Positions 10,826-20,337 of a stretch of DNA of 58,303 nucleotides are shown in pieces. The notes below the pieces were generated by a model. The model made no database searches, was not told where the DNA came from, and saw only the letters and a program-made list of their open reading frames with translations. The stretch spans positions 1 through 58,303 of the forward strand of contig NZ_MCGG01000007.1 in the NCBI RefSeq assembly GCF_001746755.1. The letters run 5' to 3'. A program made the position numbers and the translations under genes. How positions within the stretch are numbered: the stretch's first letter is position 1; the number at the start of each line of letters is the position of its first letter. This DNA comes from Magnetovibrio blakemorei. GTDB taxonomy: Bacteria; Pseudomonadota; Alphaproteobacteria; Rhodospirillales; Magnetovibrionaceae.

Positions 10826-12304
10826 ATGTTTGAAGCCGTTGAGTTGGGCCACGCCGTCAGCAAAGCCGATTACAATGCTGAGGTACCCAAGTTACGGGAG
10901 CAGCTGTTGGACATTCAGTTTGAACTGGGTGACAAAAAGCCATTTCCGGTGATTTTGATCATTTCCGGCGTGGATGGCGCGGGCAAAGGCGAAACCGTCA
11001 ACACGCTCAATTTTTGGATGGACCCGCGCAACATCCATGCGCACGCCATGGCCGATCCCAGTGATGAAGAGCTTGAGCGCCCGGCCATGTGGCGCTATTG
11101 GCGCAAATTGCCGCCGCGCGGCTCAATTGGGGTGTTTTTTGGCTCTTGGTACAGCCATCCCATGCGCATGCACATCGACGGTGGCAAAAGCATCGATTAT
11201 CTGGACAGTTATCTGGACGACTTTCTGCGCTTTGAACGTATGTTGGCGGACGAAGGGGCACTGATTCTTAAGTTTTGGCTGCACTTGTCCAAGGATGATC
11301 TGAAAAAGCGTTTGAGCCAATTGGACAAAGACAAAGCCACCACATGGCGGGTCGGGAAAAAAGAATGGGATCGCTATGATCGCTATGATGATTTGCGCCC
11401 GGTGGCCGAGCACGTTCTGCGTCGCACCTCGACCGGACATGCGCCCTGGATCGTGGTCGAAAGTGCGGACGAAAAATACAGAAACTTGACCGTTGCCAAA
11501 ACCTTGCTCAAAGCTGTAAAGGCGCGCCTGGAAACAGGTGCCAAGCCCATTGCGGCTTCCGTGCCGGTGCAAGCCTTGGATCACGGCGATGGCATCAATC
11601 TTTTGAACACACTGGATTACTCCAAGTCTTTAGATAAAAAGATCTACAAAGAGCAGCTTGAGCATTATCAAGGGCGCTTGAACAAGCTGTGTCGCTCCAA
11701 AAAATTCCGCAACCATTCGATTGTTGCCGTGTTCGAAGGCAATGACGCCGCAGGCAAAGGCGGTTCCATTCGCCGCGTCATCGGGGCGATGGACAGTCGC
11801 ATGTACAACATCATTCCCATTGCCGCGCCGACGGATGAGGAAAAGGCCCAGCCGTACCTGTGGCGGTTCTGGCGTCATCTGCCGGGGCGGGGTAAGGCGG
11901 TTATTTTTGACCGTTCTTGGTATGGCCGCGTGTTGGTGGAGCGGGTTGAGGGCTATTGTTCCCAAGCCGATTGGATGCGCGCCTATAGTGAGATCAACGA
12001 CTTTGAAGAAGAAATGGCCCGTCACGGCATCATCGTCGTGAAATTCTGGCTGTCGATCACCGATGAAGAGCAGTTGGCGCGGTTTAAAGAACGCGAAGCC
12101 ACCGGCTATAAGCGCTTTAAACTCACCGACGAAGATTGGCGCAACCGCGATAAGTGGGACGCGTATTCGAGTGCGGTGTGCGACATGGTCGAACGCACCT
12201 CTACCGAAATCGCACCGTGGACGGTGGTTGAAGCCAATTCCAAGTACTATGCCCGCATCAAGGTCTTGAAAACCCTGTGCAAACGCTTGGAGGCGGAGCT
12301 TTAA
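10826..12304 (+). CDS. pap: Polyphosphate:AMP phosphotransferase (tandem PPK2)
   Basis: Two fused PPK2 domains, the arrangement of class II enzymes that phosphorylate AMP to ADP with polyphosphate. Domain 1 (about 1-230) has Walker A GVDGAGKGE; domain 2 (about 265-492) has GNDAAGKGG. Both have the lid arginine regions (WRYWRKLPPRG, WRFWRHLPGRG) and the SWY segment. In characterised members the second half is catalytic. At 492 residues it is full length. A GGGGAG site precedes the ATG. A short hairpin (TCACAG/CTGTGA) and a possible TGCTAGAGT -10 element lie in the 92 bases before it. No polyphosphate-making ppk1 is seen here. Confidence 0.92.
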   Translation: MFEAVELGHAVSKADYNAEVPKLREQLLDIQFELGDKKPFPVILIISGVDGAGKGETVNTLNFWMDPRNIHAHAMADPSDEELERPAMWRYWRKLPPRGSIGVFFGSWYSHPMRMHIDGGKSIDYLDSYLDDFLRFERMLADEGALILKFWLHLSKDDLKKRLSQLDKDKATTWRVGKKEWDRYDRYDDLRPVAEHVLRRTSTGHAPWIVVESADEKYRNLTVAKTLLKAVKARLETGAKPIAASVPVQALDHGDGINLLNTLDYSKSLDKKIYKEQLEHYQGRLNKLCRSKKFRNHSIVAVFEGNDAAGKGGSIRRVIGAMDSRMYNIIPIAAPTDEEKAQPYLWRFWRHLPGRGKAVIFDRSWYGRVLVERVEGYCSQADWMRAYSEINDFEEEMARHGIIVVKFWLSITDEEQLARFKEREATGYKRFKLTDEDWRNRDKWDAYSSAVCDMVERTSTEIAPWTVVEANSKYYARIKVLKTLCKRLEAEL

Positions 12305-12883
12305 TTACACCTTCTCCATCTTTCTGTGGGGCGGGGGCGGCAGCAACACCTGGACGTCGTCACCGGTATTGACCCAGCCGCCTTTTATGACGACGGCCAT
12401 GACGCCTGCTTTGCGGATCAAATTGCCATCGATGTCTTTGTCCAATAGGGCTTGTCTCAGACCCGGTTGGAACGCGTCCAACTGGGTACAGGGGTTGCGC
12501 AACCCCGTCAGCTCAACTAAGGCGTCAGTCCCGATGTGAAGTCGGGTTCCCGTTGGCATGCCCAGCAAGTTTAGGCTGCGCGTCAAAATGTTTTCGCCGA
12601 TATCACCGGCCTGGAGATCGAAACCTTTGGCTGCCAGCTCCTCGAAGAGTTCTGCGTGCACAAGATGAACTTGGCGCAGGTTCGGCTGCGTCGGGTCTTT
12701 TTTAACGCGTGAGCGGTGCTTGACCGTTAGTCCTGCGTGCGCGTCCCCTTCAACCCCCAAGCCCGCAAGCAGATGAATGTGCGTCTGTACGACCTTGGAG
12801 AACGCGTGACCAGGGTCCAACGCGACGGCCTCGACAGTGCCGCTGGGTGTTGAGAAGGGGGAGGGTGAGGTCAGGTTATCCAT
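12305..12883 (-). CDS. MOSC domain protein
   Basis: A 192-residue MOSC (molybdenum cofactor sulfurase C-terminal) protein. Motifs include the opening GTVEAVALDPGHAFSKV, GVEGDAHAG, GDIGENILTRSLNL and the conserved cysteine in GLRNPCTQLD. Stand-alone MOSC proteins handle Moco-bound sulfur or reduce N-hydroxylated compounds; the substrate here is unknown. I chose the ATG at 12883 because a G-rich site (GGGGGAT) sits just ahead of it; the frame stays open upstream towards ftsB but without family resemblance. It faces pap tail to tail with no gap, and diverges from ftsB. Confidence 0.88.
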   Translation of the reverse strand: MDNLTSPSPFSTPSGTVEAVALDPGHAFSKVVQTHIHLLAGLGVEGDAHAGLTVKHRSRVKKDPTQPNLRQVHLVHAELFEELAAKGFDLQAGDIGENILTRSLNLLGMPTGTRLHIGTDALVELTGLRNPCTQLDAFQPGLRQALLDKDIDGNLIRKAGVMAVVIKGGWVNTGDDVQVLLPPPPHRKMEKV

Positions 12884-13055
12884 TATCCCCCCATCCCACC
12901 ACAGACCTGTTTCGGTTTGATGACTGTGTTGATTCAGGCAGATGGAAGAAAGGTCAAAAACTTCATCATTTTTTAACTTGTTGTGACTCATAGTGAAGCG
13001 AATCGGCGAGAAGCGTCGCAGTTTTTTCACCAATCGACCAGAAGAAGGCTTGGTC

Positions 13056-13409
13056 ATGGGGATTTTTCGAGAAGTCAAAGTCCGCGCAGGCCAGATCGCA
13101 TGGCCGGTTATCGGCATGTCGGTGGTCGTGTATTTCGCCTATCACGCCGTTCAAGGTGATCGCGGCTTGTTGGCGCTTGGAAAATTGCGCGGCGAAGTTG
13201 ACACCTTGCAGGCCGAAGTTCTCGATGTGCGCAATGCGCGTTTTGAGCTGGACGCCAAAGTCACCATGCTGCGGGTGGCCACCTTAGACCCGGATCTCTT
13301 GGAAGAACGCGCCCGCTTGTTGCTGGGGTACGGCCATGACGACGAGTTGGTCGTGATCTTGCGCCCCAATGACACCTCTGCCACTGCGCTGGCCGCATAC
13401 AAACGCTAA
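13056..13409 (+). CDS. ftsB: Cell division protein FtsB (septum formation initiator)
   Basis: A 117-residue bitopic membrane protein: one membrane helix at about 13-32 (AWPVIGMSVVVYFAYHA) and a periplasmic coiled coil at about 38-75 (LRGEVDTLQAEVLDVRNAR), followed by RVATLDPDLLEERARLLLGY, the usual FtsB/DivIC ending. It joins FtsL and FtsQ in the divisome. I chose the ATG preceded by AGAAGG; an in-frame start 21 codons earlier would add a basic, unrelated stretch. In related genomes it sits between eno and pdhA, as here apart from inserted genes on both sides. Confidence 0.9.
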   Translation: MGIFREVKVRAGQIAWPVIGMSVVVYFAYHAVQGDRGLLALGKLRGEVDTLQAEVLDVRNARFELDAKVTMLRVATLDPDLLEERARLLLGYGHDDELVVILRPNDTSATALAAYKR

Positions 13410-13485
13410 TCATCTGTTGTTCATTCGCGTGCCATCAGGCACCGTAGGCTCCTGCCCACTGATCGTTTAAGTAAACGGAGCCGTC

Positions 13486-13818
13486 ATGACCCAATCCACC
13501 ATTCCCGCCAAAGCCACCTACAGCGTGATCTTCGCCAACCAACGCACCAAAACCGATCCCAAGGGATACGCCAAGATGGCGGATCGCATGGTCGAGTTGG
13601 TGGCCCAACAGCCGGGCTGTTTGGGCTTTGACAGCGCCCGCGATGCCCGCGGTTTCGGCATTACGGTTTCGTATTGGGAAAGCTTGGAAGCCATTAAAGC
13701 CTGGCGTCATCACCCCGAGCACATGCAGGCCCAGGCGGATGGGCGCAACAAATGGTATGCTCATTACGATCTGCACATTGCCAAGATCGAACACAGTCAT
13801 TCGTTCTCGCAAACCTGA
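13486..13818 (+). CDS. ABM-fold (antibiotic biosynthesis) monooxygenase-like protein
   Basis: A 110-residue single-domain protein of the dimeric alpha/beta-barrel ABM superfamily. Readable marks: YSVIFANQR at the first strand, MVELVAQQPGCLGFDS, TVSYWESLEAIKAWRHHPEH, and a histidine-rich end. Members are cofactor-free monooxygenases or heme-related enzymes, but many act on unknown substrates, and no neighbour fixes the role. A GTAAACGGAG site precedes the ATG. It separates ftsB from pdhA, which are otherwise adjacent in relatives. Confidence 0.82.
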   Translation: MTQSTIPAKATYSVIFANQRTKTDPKGYAKMADRMVELVAQQPGCLGFDSARDARGFGITVSYWESLEAIKAWRHHPEHMQAQADGRNKWYAHYDLHIAKIEHSHSFSQT

Positions 13819-14166
13819 GCCTCCCAAGCCATAGCCCTTCAAACTTGAGCTTGTAATGAGGGCTGCGCATTATTATTTCATGAAGGGTGATGAAATCGTA
13901 ATGAATGTCACTTTTTTGGGTGTTTTGTGCAATACAAATTGCGCCGTTAATCAATTTCAAGTTAATCGCTAATAATCCTTTTAAATCAATATTTTAGCTT
14001 TGTTAATATCCCTTGCATGTCAGCCTGGGCACGGGTAAGGTTACATCACTTCGCCACATAAGAAGGTTCCGAGGCTGGTGTTCAAACGCCAGTGCCTCTT
14101 AAAGAACCCAGACTGCATACCCTTGATGTGTAGTGGCGTTCTTTTTGGTTATGGAGGTGACCTCAT
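13819..14166 (+). promoter_or_regulatory. Leader of the pyruvate dehydrogenase operon
   Basis: 348 bases without a gene, AT-rich in the middle, ahead of a very strong GGAGGTGA ribosome site for pdhA. Two inverted repeats could be operators: ATTTCAT-8-ATGAAAT (13875-13896) and GCAAT-4-ATTGC (13929-13942). A hairpin (14071-14098, GAGGC/GCCTC extended past a two-base bulge) and a second, looser stem (AAAGAAC with GTTCTTT, around 14101-14145) lie in the probable untranslated leader. I cannot place the promoter boxes with certainty. Confidence 0.5.
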
Positions 14167-15249
14167 ATGGCGAAAGCAACTCAGGCGAAAGCCGCCCCGG
14201 CGAATTCCACGGCAAAGCAAAATAAATCGACCGATGGTTCGGCCAAAAAAACGGCCCGTCGTCGTCCCGGCAAGGCCCAACCCCCAGCTTCTGCCGAAGA
14301 CTTGCTGGGCTTTTATCGGGACATGCTGTTGATCCGGCGCTTTGAAGAAAAAGCCGGGCAATTGTACGGTATGGGTTTGATCGGCGGGTTCTGCCATTTG
14401 TACATCGGCCAAGAGGCTGTCGTCGCTGGCGTGCACGCCAACGCGTTGCCCCAAGACAGTGTCATCACCTCGTACCGCGATCACGGCCACATGCTGGCGT
14501 GCGGCATGCCGCCGGATGGTGTGATGGCGGAACTGACGGGGCGCGAAGGTGGGCTGTCCAAGGGCAAAGGCGGCTCCATGCACATGTTCAGCCGGGAAAA
14601 GAATTTTTATGGCGGCCACGGCATCGTCGGCGCGCAGGTGCCGCTGGGCACCGGCTTGGCGTTCGCGCACAAGTACAAAAAGGACGGCGGGGTTTGTTAC
14701 ACCTACTTCGGTGACGGCTCCGTCAACCAGGGCCAGGTTTATGAAAGCTTCAACATGGCGCAGCTGTGGAAGCTGCCGGTGTTGTACATCATTGAAAACA
14801 ACAAATACGGCATGGGCACGTCTATTCAGCGTTCTTCTTCGACGACGGAATTGTATCAGCGCGGCTCCGCCCACGGCATTCCCGGCACCCAGGTCGATGG
14901 CATGGACGTCATCAAAGTGCGCGACGCCACCGCCGAAGCCTTGGAACACGTGCGCGGCGGAAAAGGCCCGTACATATTGGAAATGCTGACGTACCGTTAT
15001 CGCGGCCATTCCATGTCCGATCCGGCGAAATACAGATCCAAAGACGAGGTGTCCAAGGTCCGCTCCGAACAAGATCCCATCGACAATCTACGGCAGATGA
15101 TTTTGTCCACCAACGCCGCCGATGAAGCCACCTTGAAGGCCATCGACGGGGACATCAAAGCCATCGTCACCCACGCCGCCGATTTTGCCAAAGCCAGCCC
15201 CGAGCCCCAGTTGTCGGAACTCTACACCGACATCTTGGTCGAAGCTTGA
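14167..15249 (+). CDS. pdhA: Pyruvate dehydrogenase E1 component, alpha subunit
   Basis: Thiamine-diphosphate subunit of the E1 heterotetramer, which decarboxylates pyruvate and hands the acetyl group to lipoate. It is 360 residues long. A basic Ala/Lys-rich N-terminal leader (1-40) precedes the conserved [25 protein letters not shown]. The diphosphate-binding motif runs [15 protein letters not shown] to IENN. The loop [15 protein letters not shown] is typical of E1-alpha. It is first in a pdhABC-lpd operon with 11-20 base spacings; pdhB starts 19 bases after its stop. Confidence 0.97.
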   Translation: MAKATQAKAAPANSTAKQNKSTDGSAKKTARRRPGKAQPPASAEDLLGFYRDMLLIRRFEEKAGQLYGMGLIGGFCHLYIGQEAVVAGVHANALPQDSVITSYRDHGHMLACGMPPDGVMAELTGREGGLSKGKGGSMHMFSREKNFYGGHGIVGAQVPLGTGLAFAHKYKKDGGVCYTYFGDGSVNQGQVYESFNMAQLWKLPVLYIIENNKYGMGTSIQRSSSTTELYQRGSAHGIPGTQVDGMDVIKVRDATAEALEHVRGGKGPYILEMLTYRYRGHSMSDPAKYRSKDEVSKVRSEQDPIDNLRQMILSTNAADEATLKAIDGDIKAIVTHAADFAKASPEPQLSELYTDILVEA

Positions 15250-15268
15250 GCGCAGGGAGGACTTACAC

Positions 15269-16660
15269 ATGCCCATTCAAATTTTGATGCCCGCCCTGTC
15301 GCCAACCATGACCGAGGGCAATCTCGCCAAGTGGAACGTTGCGGAAGGCGATACCATTTCCGCAGGTGACGTGATCTGCGAAATCGAAACCGACAAGGCC
15401 ACCATGGAAGTGGAAGCCGTCGACGAAGGTGTGATGGGCAAAATCCTCATTCCCGGCGGGACCGAGGCCGTGGCCGTGAATGCGGTCATCGCTTTGTTGC
15501 TGGAAGAGGGCGAAGACAAAAGCGCCCTGGACATGGTGGAGATGGCCGGACAAACGCCAAAATCCAACCCGGCACCCGTTGCCACCGATTCACCCGCCAT
15601 GGCCGCCCATGCGGACCCGGCACCTGTGTCGGCTCCAGCCGCCGCAGCGGAAATTCTGGAGCCCGAATACGACGGCCCAATGATCACCCAGACCTTGCGG
15701 GAATCCTTGCGTGACGCCATGGCCGAAGAAATGCGCCGCGACGACAGCGTGTTTTTGATGGGCGAAGAGGTCGCCCAGTATCAAGGCGCATACAAGGTGT
15801 CTCAGGGCTTGCTGGATGAATTTGGCGAAGACCGCATCATCGACACGCCGATCACCGAATACGGTTTTTCAGGTCTTGCGGTGGGCGCATCGTTTGCGGG
15901 CTTGAAACCGATTGTGGAGTTCATGACCTTTAACTTTTCCATGCAGGCCATCGACCACATTGTCAACTCGGCGGCCAAGACGCTCTATATGTCGGGCGGC
16001 CAGATGGGCAGCTCCATCGTGTTTCGTGGTGCCAACGGTGCGGCGTCCCGCGTCGGTGCGCAGCATTCCCAGTGTTTTGCCGCGTGGTACAGCCAAGTGC
16101 CGGGCTTGAAAGTTGTGGCCCCTTGGTCGGGTGCGGACGCAAAGGGCTTGCTGAAAGCCGCGATTCGCGACCCCAACCCGGTGGTGTTTTTGGAAAATGA
16201 ACTGCTTTACGGCACCTCTTTCGAAGTCCCCGCAAGCGAAGACTTTGTTTTGCCCATCGGCAAGGCCAAGATTGAACGGACTGGCACCGACGTCACCATT
16301 ACGGCATTTTCGCGCATGGTCGGCTTGGCCCTGGAAGCCGCTGAGCTGTTGGCTGCCGAGGGCATTTCCGCCGAAGTCATCAACCTGCGCACCATTCGCC
16401 CGTTGGATACAGGGACCATCATCAATTCGGTGAAAAAGACCAACCGCATCGTGTCGGTCGAAGAAGGCTGGCCGCAATCGGGCGTGGGTGCGGAAATCGT
16501 CGCCCAGGTGATGGAAAACGCGTTCGATTATTTGGACGCGCCAGTCGTGCGCGTGCATGGCGAAGACGTGCCGATGCCCTATGCCGCCAATCTTGAAGCG
16601 TTGACCTTGCCGACCCCTGAAAAAATCAAAGCGGCCGCGAAAGCGGTTTGCTACGCCTGA
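15269..16660 (+). CDS. pdhB: Pyruvate dehydrogenase E1 component, beta subunit with lipoyl domain
   Basis: 463 residues. An N-terminal lipoyl domain (1-80, lipoylated Lys43 in ETDKATMEV) and an Ala/Pro linker (about 95-135) precede a transketolase-like E1-beta core (about 140-463) with [12 protein letters not shown]-like [26 protein letters not shown] and [15 protein letters not shown]. The lipoyl extension on E1-beta is a known feature of alphaproteobacterial complexes. I chose the ATG preceded by AGGGAGGA; an earlier in-frame codon lies inside pdhA. The lipoyl domain is nearly the same as the one at the start of pdhC. Confidence 0.97.
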   Translation: MPIQILMPALSPTMTEGNLAKWNVAEGDTISAGDVICEIETDKATMEVEAVDEGVMGKILIPGGTEAVAVNAVIALLLEEGEDKSALDMVEMAGQTPKSNPAPVATDSPAMAAHADPAPVSAPAAAAEILEPEYDGPMITQTLRESLRDAMAEEMRRDDSVFLMGEEVAQYQGAYKVSQGLLDEFGEDRIIDTPITEYGFSGLAVGASFAGLKPIVEFMTFNFSMQAIDHIVNSAAKTLYMSGGQMGSSIVFRGANGAASRVGAQHSQCFAAWYSQVPGLKVVAPWSGADAKGLLKAAIRDPNPVVFLENELLYGTSFEVPASEDFVLPIGKAKIERTGTDVTITAFSRMVGLALEAAELLAAEGISAEVINLRTIRPLDTGTIINSVKKTNRIVSVEEGWPQSGVGAEIVAQVMENAFDYLDAPVVRVHGEDVPMPYAANLEALTLPTPEKIKAAAKAVCYA

Positions 16661-16674
16661 GCGGGAGAAAGAGC

Positions 16675-17952
16675 ATGCCCATCGAAATCTTGATGCCTGC
16701 CTTGTCACCGACCATGACGGAAGGCAATTTGGCGAAATGGACCGTTGCTGAGGGCGACAAAGTCGCTGCGGGCGACGTCCTTTGCGAAATCGAAACCGAC
16801 AAAGCGACCATGGAAGTGGAAGCGGTTGACGAAGGCGTTATCGGCAAAATCCTGGTCCCCGGCGGCACCGAAGCGGTGGCCGTGAACGCGCCCATTGCGC
16901 TGTTGTTGGAAGAGGGCGAAGACGCCTCGGCGTTGGAGGGCTTTAGCCCGTCTGCGGCGGCACCTGCTGCAGCGGCTCCGGCGGCGGCACCGGCTCCGGC
17001 TCAGGCACCTGCGGCTTCGGTTGCACCAGCTCCAGTGGCCCAGGCACCAGCAGGAACGCGGGTGTTTGCCTCACCGTTGGCGCGGCGCATTGCGGCTGAC
17101 AAAGGTTTGGACATGGCCCAAGTTGCGGGCTCCGGCCCCCATGGGCGCATCGTCAAACGTGACGTCGACCAAGCGAAACCCGGTGCTAAGTCCGCACCAG
17201 CGGCGGCCTCGACACCTGCCACGTCTCCGGCCATCAGCGTCAATGATCCGGTGTTTGCCAACATGCCGGAATTCGAAGCTGTGCCCAATTCCAACATGCG
17301 CAAAATCATCGCCAAGCGTCTGACTGCGTCGGCCCGCGACATTCCGCACTTCAATCTGACGGTGGATGTGGAAATCGATAAATTGCTGGCTATTCGTAAA
17401 GACATCAACGGTCGCGAAGGCTCGCCTTATAAAATCTCCGTTAACGACTTTATCGTTAAGGCCTGTGCGGTGGCCTTGGTGCATGTGCCCGACTGCAACG
17501 TCGCCTTCACCGACGATGCCATTTTGCACTTTAAAAAGGTCGACATCGCCATCGCGGTGGCCATCGACGGCGGGCTGATCACACCCATCGTTAAGGATGC
17601 CGCATCCAAAGGCTTGGCAGCACTCTCAAACGAAGTCAAAGTGCTGGCGGGCAAAGCGCGCGACGGCAAGCTGGCCCCCGAAGAATTCCAGGGCGGCACC
17701 TTTACGGTGTCCAACTTGGGCATGTTCGGGGTGAAGGCGTTTAATTCCATCATCAATCCCCCCCAAGGCGGCATTTTGTCGGTGGGCGCGGGCGAACAGC
17801 GGGCCGTGGTGAAAAACGGCGAGCTGGCCATCGCCACGGTGGTGACGCTGACCTTGGCGGTCGATCATCGCTGCATCGACGGCGCAACCGGGGCGGCGTT
17901 TATCAAAGAACTCAAATCGCTGATCGAAGATCCGATCACGATGATGGTGTAG
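16675..17952 (+). CDS. pdhC: Dihydrolipoamide acetyltransferase, E2 of pyruvate dehydrogenase
   Basis: Core subunit that moves the acetyl group from lipoate to CoA. In its 425 residues are one lipoyl domain (1-80, Lys43), an Ala/Pro linker (about 95-130), a peripheral subunit-binding domain ([19 protein letters not shown], about 132-168), a second linker, and the catalytic domain (about 200-425) ending with the active-site [18 protein letters not shown] ribosome site lies in the 14-base gap after pdhB. Normal alphaproteobacterial architecture. Confidence 0.97.
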   Translation: MPIEILMPALSPTMTEGNLAKWTVAEGDKVAAGDVLCEIETDKATMEVEAVDEGVIGKILVPGGTEAVAVNAPIALLLEEGEDASALEGFSPSAAAPAAAAPAAAPAPAQAPAASVAPAPVAQAPAGTRVFASPLARRIAADKGLDMAQVAGSGPHGRIVKRDVDQAKPGAKSAPAAASTPATSPAISVNDPVFANMPEFEAVPNSNMRKIIAKRLTASARDIPHFNLTVDVEIDKLLAIRKDINGREGSPYKISVNDFIVKACAVALVHVPDCNVAFTDDAILHFKKVDIAIAVAIDGGLITPIVKDAASKGLAALSNEVKVLAGKARDGKLAPEEFQGGTFTVSNLGMFGVKAFNSIINPPQGGILSVGAGEQRAVVKNGELAIATVVTLTLAVDHRCIDGATGAAFIKELKSLIEDPITMMV

Positions 17953-17963
17953 GGATCAAGAGC

Positions 17964-19364
17964 ATGGCCGATACAAACTTCGACATCATCGTCGTCGGTG
18001 GCGGACCGGGCGGCTACGTGGCCGCCATTCGCGCCGCGCAATTGAAGATGAAGGTGGCGCTGGTGGAAGCCAACCATTTGGGCGGCATTTGCCTGAACTG
18101 GGGCTGTATTCCGACCAAGGCGCTGCTGCGCTCAAGTGAAATTTATCACAACATGCAGCACGCCAAAAACTATGGCCTGAGTGCGGACGGCATCGGTTTT
18201 GATCTGGACGCCATCGTGCAGCGGTCGCGCAAAATCTCCAAGCAACTCAACAACGGCGTCGGCCATTTGCTCAAAAAAAACAAAGTCACCGTGTTTGACG
18301 GCTATGGCACGCTGAACGGTGCGGGCAAACTGCACGTGGAAAAAGACGGCAAAACGGTTGCCGATTTAACGTCTAAACACATCATCCTCGCCACCGGAGC
18401 GCGGGCGCGCATCTTGCCGGGCATGGAACCGGACGGCCAGTTGATCTGGTATTACAAAGACGCTTTGGTGCCCAACGTTGTGCCCAAACGTTTGTTGGTG
18501 ATCGGCTCCGGCGCCATCGGCATCGAATTCGCCAGCTTCTTTCACACCATGGGCTCAAAAACCACGGTGGTGGAAATGGTTGACCGGGTGGTTCCGGCGG
18601 AAGACGCGGAAATCTCGGCGTTTTTGCAAAAGTCCTTGGTCAAAGACGGCATGGAGATTTTGACCTCTGCGGGCGTAAAAGCGCTGAAAAAGGGCAAAGA
18701 CAGCGTCACCGCGACCTTGGAATTTGGCGGTAAAACGGAGACCCGCGAATTTGACCGCGTCATCGTGGCGGCGGGCATCGTCGGCAACGTCGAAAAATTG
18801 GGCCTGGAAGGCACCAAGGTCAAAGTGGACCGCACCCACATCGTCGTTAATGAATGGTTGGAAACGGGTGAGCCCGGCGTCTACGCCATTGGCGACGTCG
18901 CGGGCGCACCGTGGCTGGCCCACAAGGCCTCTCACGAAGGCGTGCTGTGCGTGGAAAAGATCGCAGGCACCAAAGGCCTGCACCCCATCAACCCGGACCG
19001 CATTCCGGGCTGCACCTACTGCCGTCCGCAAATCGCCTCGGTCGGCCTGACCGAAGCCCAAGCCAAAGAGCGCGGCCTCAAAGTCAAAGTCGGCCGCTTC
19101 CCCTTCCAAGGCAACGGCAAAGCCATCGCCTTGGGCGAACCCGATGGCCTGATCAAAGTGCTGTTCGACGACAAAACCGGCGAACTGCTGGGCGCCCACA
19201 TGATCGGCGCCGAGGTCACCGAACTGATCCAAGGCTACGGCATCGCCATGGAGCTGGAAACCACCGAAGCGGAACTGATGCACACGGTCTTCGCCCACCC
19301 CACGCTTTCGGAAATGATGCACGAAAGCGTGCTGGATGCGTACGGCCGGGCGGTGCATTTCTAA
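17964..19364 (+). CDS. lpd: Dihydrolipoamide dehydrogenase (E3)
   Basis: Flavoprotein that re-oxidises lipoate with NAD+, completing the complex encoded by the three genes upstream (11-base gap after pdhC). It is 466 residues long. The FAD-binding VVGGGPGGY starts near residue 10, the redox disulfide is Cys43-Cys48 (GGICLNWGCIPT), the NAD site is VIGSGAIGIEFASFF, and the catalytic His-Glu pair lies in HPTLSEMMHE at the C-terminus. No terminator is visible after it; lipA, the usual next gene, is 2.7 kb further on. Confidence 0.97.
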   Translation: MADTNFDIIVVGGGPGGYVAAIRAAQLKMKVALVEANHLGGICLNWGCIPTKALLRSSEIYHNMQHAKNYGLSADGIGFDLDAIVQRSRKISKQLNNGVGHLLKKNKVTVFDGYGTLNGAGKLHVEKDGKTVADLTSKHIILATGARARILPGMEPDGQLIWYYKDALVPNVVPKRLLVIGSGAIGIEFASFFHTMGSKTTVVEMVDRVVPAEDAEISAFLQKSLVKDGMEILTSAGVKALKKGKDSVTATLEFGGKTETREFDRVIVAAGIVGNVEKLGLEGTKVKVDRTHIVVNEWLETGEPGVYAIGDVAGAPWLAHKASHEGVLCVEKIAGTKGLHPINPDRIPGCTYCRPQIASVGLTEAQAKERGLKVKVGRFPFQGNGKAIALGEPDGLIKVLFDDKTGELLGAHMIGAEVTELIQGYGIAMELETTEAELMHTVFAHPTLSEMMHESVLDAYGRAVHF

Positions 19365-19540
19365 CGGCTAAAGAGTGCGTCCACACCGCTGGATCGTCAC
19401 GGCATTAAACGGGTGCGCGCAACAACTGCTGAGGTCTGGTTGTGGAGTTAAGTAAACTGCCAGCGTAACCGCACCGTAACTGCTGTTGCCGGACCACCAT
19501 AGGGTACGGCTGATGACAAAGCGCGGTTGTTGGGGGCATA

Positions 19541-20242
19541 ATGGAAGACGAATTAAAAAAACATATCCGCAAGGCCGTTGAAATCAAAACATCTGGTAGA
19601 TGGGCTGAGCTCGATCAAAAAATTTGCCAGTTGGCTGATAATCATAACGGGCATGAAACGTGGCAGATTAAAGTGCTTCGCTCGTTGTGCTTCAGAAACT
19701 TCTCTGAATACCTTGCTCTCAAAAAGGCATATGAGGATTTTGGATCGGAGCCATCGCTGCTTGCGTGGCGCGCCAGAAATCTTCTCGAAATATCCGTTTG
19801 GTCACTTTATTGCGCCCGGAATAGAGAAAATACTCGGATTTTTTTTGAAGATTCTGGGCGGGATATCATCGGTATACCTAATGAGTTTATAAAGTGGGGA
19901 AAGATCACCTCGAAGGATGATGATTGGCTGAAGCACATTGAAAGCGTAAAGCAGGATATCTCTACGCGGTTCGCTTCAGAGGGAATTGAATCTTTAGATG
20001 GCTCATACAAACAGGTTCGTAGTGCAGCGTCAGAGTGTGGTTTTGAGGATGGTTTTAATGTCTTTTACAAACTGTTTTCGAAATTTGCCCATCCAACAGC
20101 GATGCTGATTATGGCTGATACTGAACTGGAAAAAGAAAAATTGCAGAAGAATATGTTTTTTAGTCACGGTTGCATGTTTTTCGTCGGAGCTTTTACAGAG
20201 CTGGAGAAGGCGCTGTCAGTGCTGGATGAGCATCCTGCGTAA
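19541..20242 (+). CDS. Unrecognised AT-rich protein
   Basis: A 233-residue soluble protein, mostly helical, with no signal or membrane segment. It is much richer in A and T than lpd and lipA, with matching codon use, which points to transfer. A late segment FYKLFSKFAHPTAMLI with a conserved-looking His, and CMFFVGAFTELEKAL after it, resemble what is seen in DUF5677/HEPN-like helical proteins, but I cannot assign the family. The 176 bases before it hold no gene; 36-bp repeat units follow its stop. Confidence 0.6.
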   Translation: MEDELKKHIRKAVEIKTSGRWAELDQKICQLADNHNGHETWQIKVLRSLCFRNFSEYLALKKAYEDFGSEPSLLAWRARNLLEISVWSLYCARNRENTRIFFEDSGRDIIGIPNEFIKWGKITSKDDDWLKHIESVKQDISTRFASEGIESLDGSYKQVRSAASECGFEDGFNVFYKLFSKFAHPTAMLIMADTELEKEKLQKNMFFSHGCMFFVGAFTELEKALSVLDEHPA

Positions 20243-20254
20243 CGCCGTCTTTTT

Positions 20255-20315
20255 GGATTGCGATGACGAGGGAAAAGAGCGTCATTGCGAGGAGCAACGC
20301 GACGAAACGATCCAG
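20255..20315 (+). repeat. 36-bp palindromic repeat unit with partial inverted partner
   Basis: The full unit is 20280-20315 (starts CGTCATTGCGAG, ends CGATCCAG). A shortened inverted arm (20255-20268, GGATTGCGATGACG) faces it across 11 bases, so TTGCGATGACG and CGTCATTGCGA can form a hairpin. This is the same layout as at 971-1054. It lies between two accessory genes and might also act as their only transcription barrier. Confidence 0.72.
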
Positions 20316-20337
20316 GCTGCTTTAAAAGAATACGAAA

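Noticed and set aside
14149-15072. Open frame of 307 codons antisense to pdhA
   Set aside because: Coding-bias shadow of E1-alpha; similar shadows lie opposite pdhB, lpd, rsh, parC and dctP.
19365-19540. Gap after lpd checked for a tRNA that might serve as an insertion site
   Set aside because: No cloverleaf, T-loop consensus or CCA end can be read; the same holds for the other gaps.
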